A stretch of DNA of 64,000 nt. It comes from an uncultured Prevotella sp. Lineage in GTDB: Bacteria; Bacteroidota; Bacteroidia; Bacteroidales; Bacteroidaceae. The notes under the pieces were generated by a model. The model saw only the letters and a program-made list of their open reading frames with translations, was not told where the DNA came from and searched no databases. Position numbers and translations under genes: made by a program. Every line of letters starts with the position of its first letter. The stretch's first letter is position 1. Below are positions 60,975 through 64,000 of the stretch, piece by piece. The DNA lies in NCBI GenBank assembly GCA_900547005.1, contig URER01000001.1:84723-148722 (forward strand), given 5' to 3'.

Positions 60975-63900
60975 TTAAAATTTAACTTCAAGTCCGACTG
61001 ACCATGTCTTGTTAGGAGCGTATGTATAGTCTGTGCTTCCGCCGAAACTGTACTGCGGGTCCATACCGTCGAGGTGTGTGAAAAGTGCGAGGTTGTCTAC
61101 ACTGGTGAACACACGCACGTTGCTCAGGCCAATCTTGTTTACCCATAACTTCGGCAATGTGTAGCCAAGAGTTATATTCTTGATTGCGAAATAAGAAGCG
61201 TCAACAAGGAAACGGTCGGTGGTAGTGTACTGGCCGCCAATCTCTATGCGTGGAACATCTGTGATGTCGCCCGGCTTCTGCCAGCGGCGCAGAGCGTTAG
61301 AGTTCCATGTGTTGGTGCTGTACGTGGTGTTCATAGAGGCTGCATACAGACCGTCGTATATCTTACCGCCGATAGAATAGGTCGTAAGGACAGACAGGTC
61401 AATGCCCTTCCAGCTCAGGTCGGTAGAGATGCTGCCGTACAAATCAGGAATACGGCTGCCCAGATAGTACTTGCTGTTGGCTGCCTTAGCGTAGTCGTCG
61501 CTGATACGCTCGTTGACGATGTTGCCGTTCTCGTCCTTGTCGTAAACCCAGTAGAGCTGAGCACCCGTTGCCGGGTCAACGCCCGCACTCTTAGCCATAT
61601 AGTATGTATTCAGCTCGTAGCCCTCCTTAATCACTCGGATACCGCTGATGATTTCCGGCGACTCCTGAGTCAGCTTCAACACCTTGTTCTTAACGGTTGC
61701 GCCCATCCATGTTACGTTCCATACCCAATCGTTTGTGCGGATAGGCGTACCGCCGATTTCAAACTCGAAACCGCTGTTGCGCATATCGCCCACGTTGGCA
61801 TTGTATCCGCCGAAACCTGTAGAGAGAGCCATCGGGTAGCTCAGCAGCATATCAGTGGTTTTCTTGTTGTAGTACTCGGCGCTTACACGCAGGCGGTGGT
61901 TGAAGAATGCGCCTTCAACACCGATGTTCAGGTTCTGGTTCTTCTCCCAAGAGAGGTCTTTTGTCTCCAATGAGCTTATGACGGCACCGAGGTTGTTGGC
62001 GTTGTTCCATCCCAATGCGTAGAGGCTCTGCCACAAATAATAGTTTGATGTTCCGTTTGAGCGGAGAATGTCATCATTACCCTGTTCGCCGTAACTGATT
62101 TTCACAGAAAGGTTGTCAATCCATTTCACGTCCTTCAGGAAGTTTTCCTTCGACATACGCCAGTTGGCACCCAATGACCAGAACGTACCGGTGTGGTTGT
62201 CTCTGTAGAAGCGCGATGAAGCGTCGCTACGCAGAGAAGCCGAGAAGTAGTACTTGTCATCGTAGTTATAGTTGATACGGCTCATGAAAGAGTTGATGCG
62301 ATAGTTGTCCGTATATGACTCTGCCGACTGCATGGTTGTACCAGGGCTGATTTCCAATATGCCGTCGATGAGGTTAGAACGTCCGGCCTCAAGATATTCA
62401 TACTTGTAAGCATACCACTCATGACCCAACATGACATCGAAGTTGTGCTTGTTGAAAGAGCGGTTCCATGTAATCAACTGGTTGAATGTGTAGCTCTGGG
62501 TTCTTCCTGTGTACTTGTAGAGAAGACCGCCGGCACCGGCCTGATTTCCGTGATACATATTCATGTAAGACATACTCAGCGAGTTGTGATAGTCGAGACC
62601 GAAGTTCATGGCGAACTTCAAGCCCTTCAGCCAGCCGGCCTTGTCGCTGTCCGTACCGAACACCATGCCGGTGCGCAAGCCTGCGATGTCGCTCTTTGTG
62701 CTTGCCTTGTCGTCAACAAGGCCACCCAGCGGGTTGTAGTCGTTGTATGAACCCGGACGTCCGGCCTCGCCATAGTCAAGCTGAGCGTTGCCGTTTGCAT
62801 CCAAAACGTTTGTTCCGTCGAGGTTCTTCTGATACATAGGGAACAGCGGAGAAACGAACTGCGCCGAATACCAAACGTTGCTTACAGCCGCTCCGTCATA
62901 GTCGGAGAAATTAGACTCAGAGTGAGCGAGAGTAGTATTGATGTTTGCGCTGAACCAGTCAGTAACCTTAGTCTCCACGTTTGCGCGTGCGTTGTAGCGC
63001 TGGAAGTTAGTCGTTTTCAGAGTACCGTCCTCGTTCAGATAACCCAATGAGAACATATACTTAGTCTTTTCTGTACCACCGTTGATAGAGAGCTGGTGCT
63101 CATGGCGGAACGCGCTCTTATCCTCTACGGCGTCCATCCAGTTCTCGTCCCATGCCGACTGAGCGTCAGAACGGACATATCCCGTTTCCGGGTCGATGAT
63201 TTCGTTCCAAGAATAGTTCTTGAACGGATTGTAAAGCTCGCCACCGAGGTTCCTGCTCAATGCACTGCGTGCCGCAGCCTCTGCATCGCTCCACGACATA
63301 CCGTTGTTGTTTACATAACCATTACGGAGTCCTTCATAAACCAACTGAACGTAGTCCTTTTGGCCTACGAGGTCATAATGCTTCTGTGCACGGCTGCTCC
63401 AACCGAGGGTGGAACGCCATGTCACGTTGGTCTTGCCCTCCTTACCCTTCTTGGTAGTAATCATGACAACACCGTTAGCACCACGCGCACCGTAAAGCGC
63501 ACCGGCAGAAGCGTCCTTCAAGATTGTCATGCTCTCGATATCAGACGGGTTGAGTGAACTCAGACTGCCGTCATACGGGATACCGTCCACTACATAAAGA
63601 GGAGTTGAAGACGCATTGATAGAGCCATAACCACGTATGCGGATAGACGGTGCGCTGCCCGGCTGTCCTGATGCAGATGTAACCTGCACACCGGTAGCCT
63701 GTCCCTCTATACCTTTCGCCACATTAGAGATAGGGCGCAGTTCCAGCTTTTCACCATTGATATTATCGGCAGAACCGGTAAATGATGATTTTTTCGCAGT
63801 ACCGTAAGCCACGACCATCACTTCGTCGAGGTCGGTCTGGTCTGCATTCAGGACGATTCTCATGTTGCGTTTTCCCACTACTTCCACTGTTTCCATACCT

Positions 63901-64000
63901 ACGTAAGAAACACGAAGCACGGTCTTTCCTTTCGGCATCGTCAGCGAGAACTTACCGTCAAGGTCCGTAACCACACCGACGTTAGTACCTGCGGCCTGGA
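60975..64000 (-). CDS. SusC/RagA-family TonB-dependent outer membrane channel, 5' end outside window
   Basis: More than 1000 residues are present; the N-terminal signal peptide is beyond the right edge. The carboxypeptidase-regulatory-like domain ends VTDLDGKFSLTMPKGKTVLRVSYVGMETVEV, then comes the plug domain (DEVMVVAYGTAKKSSFTGSA, IRIRGYGSINASSTPLYVVDGIPYDG, ILKDASAGALYGARGANGVVMITTKKG). The 22-strand barrel follows and ends with KTWSVGLEVKF. It imports glycan or peptide ligands with TonB energy. The operon runs susC-susD-lipoprotein and stops at the terminator near 58.4 kb. No regulator (ECF sigma, HTCS) is seen. Confidence 0.97.
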   Translation of the reverse strand, partial: QAAGTNVGVVTDLDGKFSLTMPKGKTVLRVSYVGMETVEVVGKRNMRIVLNADQTDLDEVMVVAYGTAKKSSFTGSADNINGEKLELRPISNVAKGIEGQATGVQVTSASGQPGSAPSIRIRGYGSINASSTPLYVVDGIPYDGSLSSLNPSDIESMTILKDASAGALYGARGANGVVMITTKKGKEGKTNVTWRSTLGWSSRAQKHYDLVGQKDYVQLVYEGLRNGYVNNNGMSWSDAEAAARSALSRNLGGELYNPFKNYSWNEIIDPETGYVRSDAQSAWDENWMDAVEDKSAFRHEHQLSINGGTEKTKYMFSLGYLNEDGTLKTTNFQRYNARANVETKVTDWFSANINTTLAHSESNFSDYDGAAVSNVWYSAQFVSPLFPMYQKNLDGTNVLDANGNAQLDYGEAGRPGSYNDYNPLGGLVDDKASTKSDIAGLRTGMVFGTDSDKAGWLKGLKFAMNFGLDYHNSLSMSYMNMYHGNQAGAGGLLYKYTGRTQSYTFNQLITWNRSFNKHNFDVMLGHEWYAYKYEYLEAGRSNLIDGILEISPGTTMQSAESYTDNYRINSFMSRINYNYDDKYYFSASLRSDASSRFYRDNHTGTFWSLGANWRMSKENFLKDVKWIDNLSVKISYGEQGNDDILRSNGTSNYYLWQSLYALGWNNANNLGAVISSLETKDLSWEKNQNLNIGVEGAFFNHRLRVSAEYYNKKTTDMLLSYPMALSTGFGGYNANVGDMRNSGFEFEIGGTPIRTNDWVWNVTWMGATVKNKVLKLTQESPEIISGIRVIKEGYELNTYYMAKSAGVDPATGAQLYWVYDKDENGNIVNERISDDYAKAANSKYYLGSRIPDLYGSISTDLSWKGIDLSVLTTYSIGGKIYDGLYAASMNTTYSTNTWNSNALRRWQKPGDITDVPRIEIGGQYTTTDRFLVDASYFAIKNITLGYTLPKLWVNKIGLSNVRVFTSVDNLALFTHLDGMDPQYSFGGSTDYTYAPNKTWSVGLEVKF

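Overview
The window looks like Bacteroidales chromosome, probably Prevotellaceae or a close relative. The evidence is a SusC/SusD pair, BspA-type leucine-rich repeat surface proteins, the gene neighbourhood mnmG-apt-uvrC-dtd-deoC, MobV mobilisation modules and -7 boxes of the Bacteroidetes form TAnnTTTG. I cannot name a species.

Layout. (1) 1-562 is the 5' part of ychF, followed by a long non-coding stretch with a 22-bp-period palindromic array and a structured segment. (2) About 1.2-25.5 kb is a putative mobilisable island read on the minus strand: two tandem tyrosine recombinases, a small DNA-replication/HTH module, an oriT-like region, a MobV relaxase with a C-terminal frameshift, and an eight-gene cargo operon (17698 to 1730). 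The cargo reads as anti-phage or conflict genes: four proteins I do not recognise, a 1731-aa DUF1998-type helicase, an AlbA_2 regulator/ATPase-like protein, an XRE regulator and a TOTE-type primase-helicase with a degenerate PLD-like tail. (3) 25761-44294 is one BspA-like gene split in two by a second mobilisable element (about 26.09-41.02 kb). That element carries its own integrase, HTH proteins, DUF3987 and DUF6371 proteins, iteron-like repeats, the same oriT-like block, an intact MobV relaxase, and cargo (GH5-like protein, TrkH, CNNM-type protein, AAA+/DUF4143 ATPase). (4) 44.3-46.3 kb holds a second AlbA_2 protein and more palindromic repeats. (5) 46.4-57.6 kb is core chromosome: polA, a polyprenyl diphosphate synthase, an S23-like four-helix-bundle gene framed by 9-bp repeat arrays, deoC, mazG-like, dtd, uvrC, apt and mnmG. 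Two parS-like sites flank apt, which suggests closeness to the replication origin. (6) 58.5-64 kb is a polysaccharide-utilisation type operon (SusC partial, SusD, lipoprotein) closed by a strong terminator.

The most unusual content is the eight-gene operon, which resembles but does not clearly match Druantia-like systems; four non-coding arrays that share a 22-bp spacing but use three different palindromic cores; the S23 gene framed by 9-bp arrays; and two AlbA_2 proteins that each carry a different in-frame tandem repeat at the same linker.
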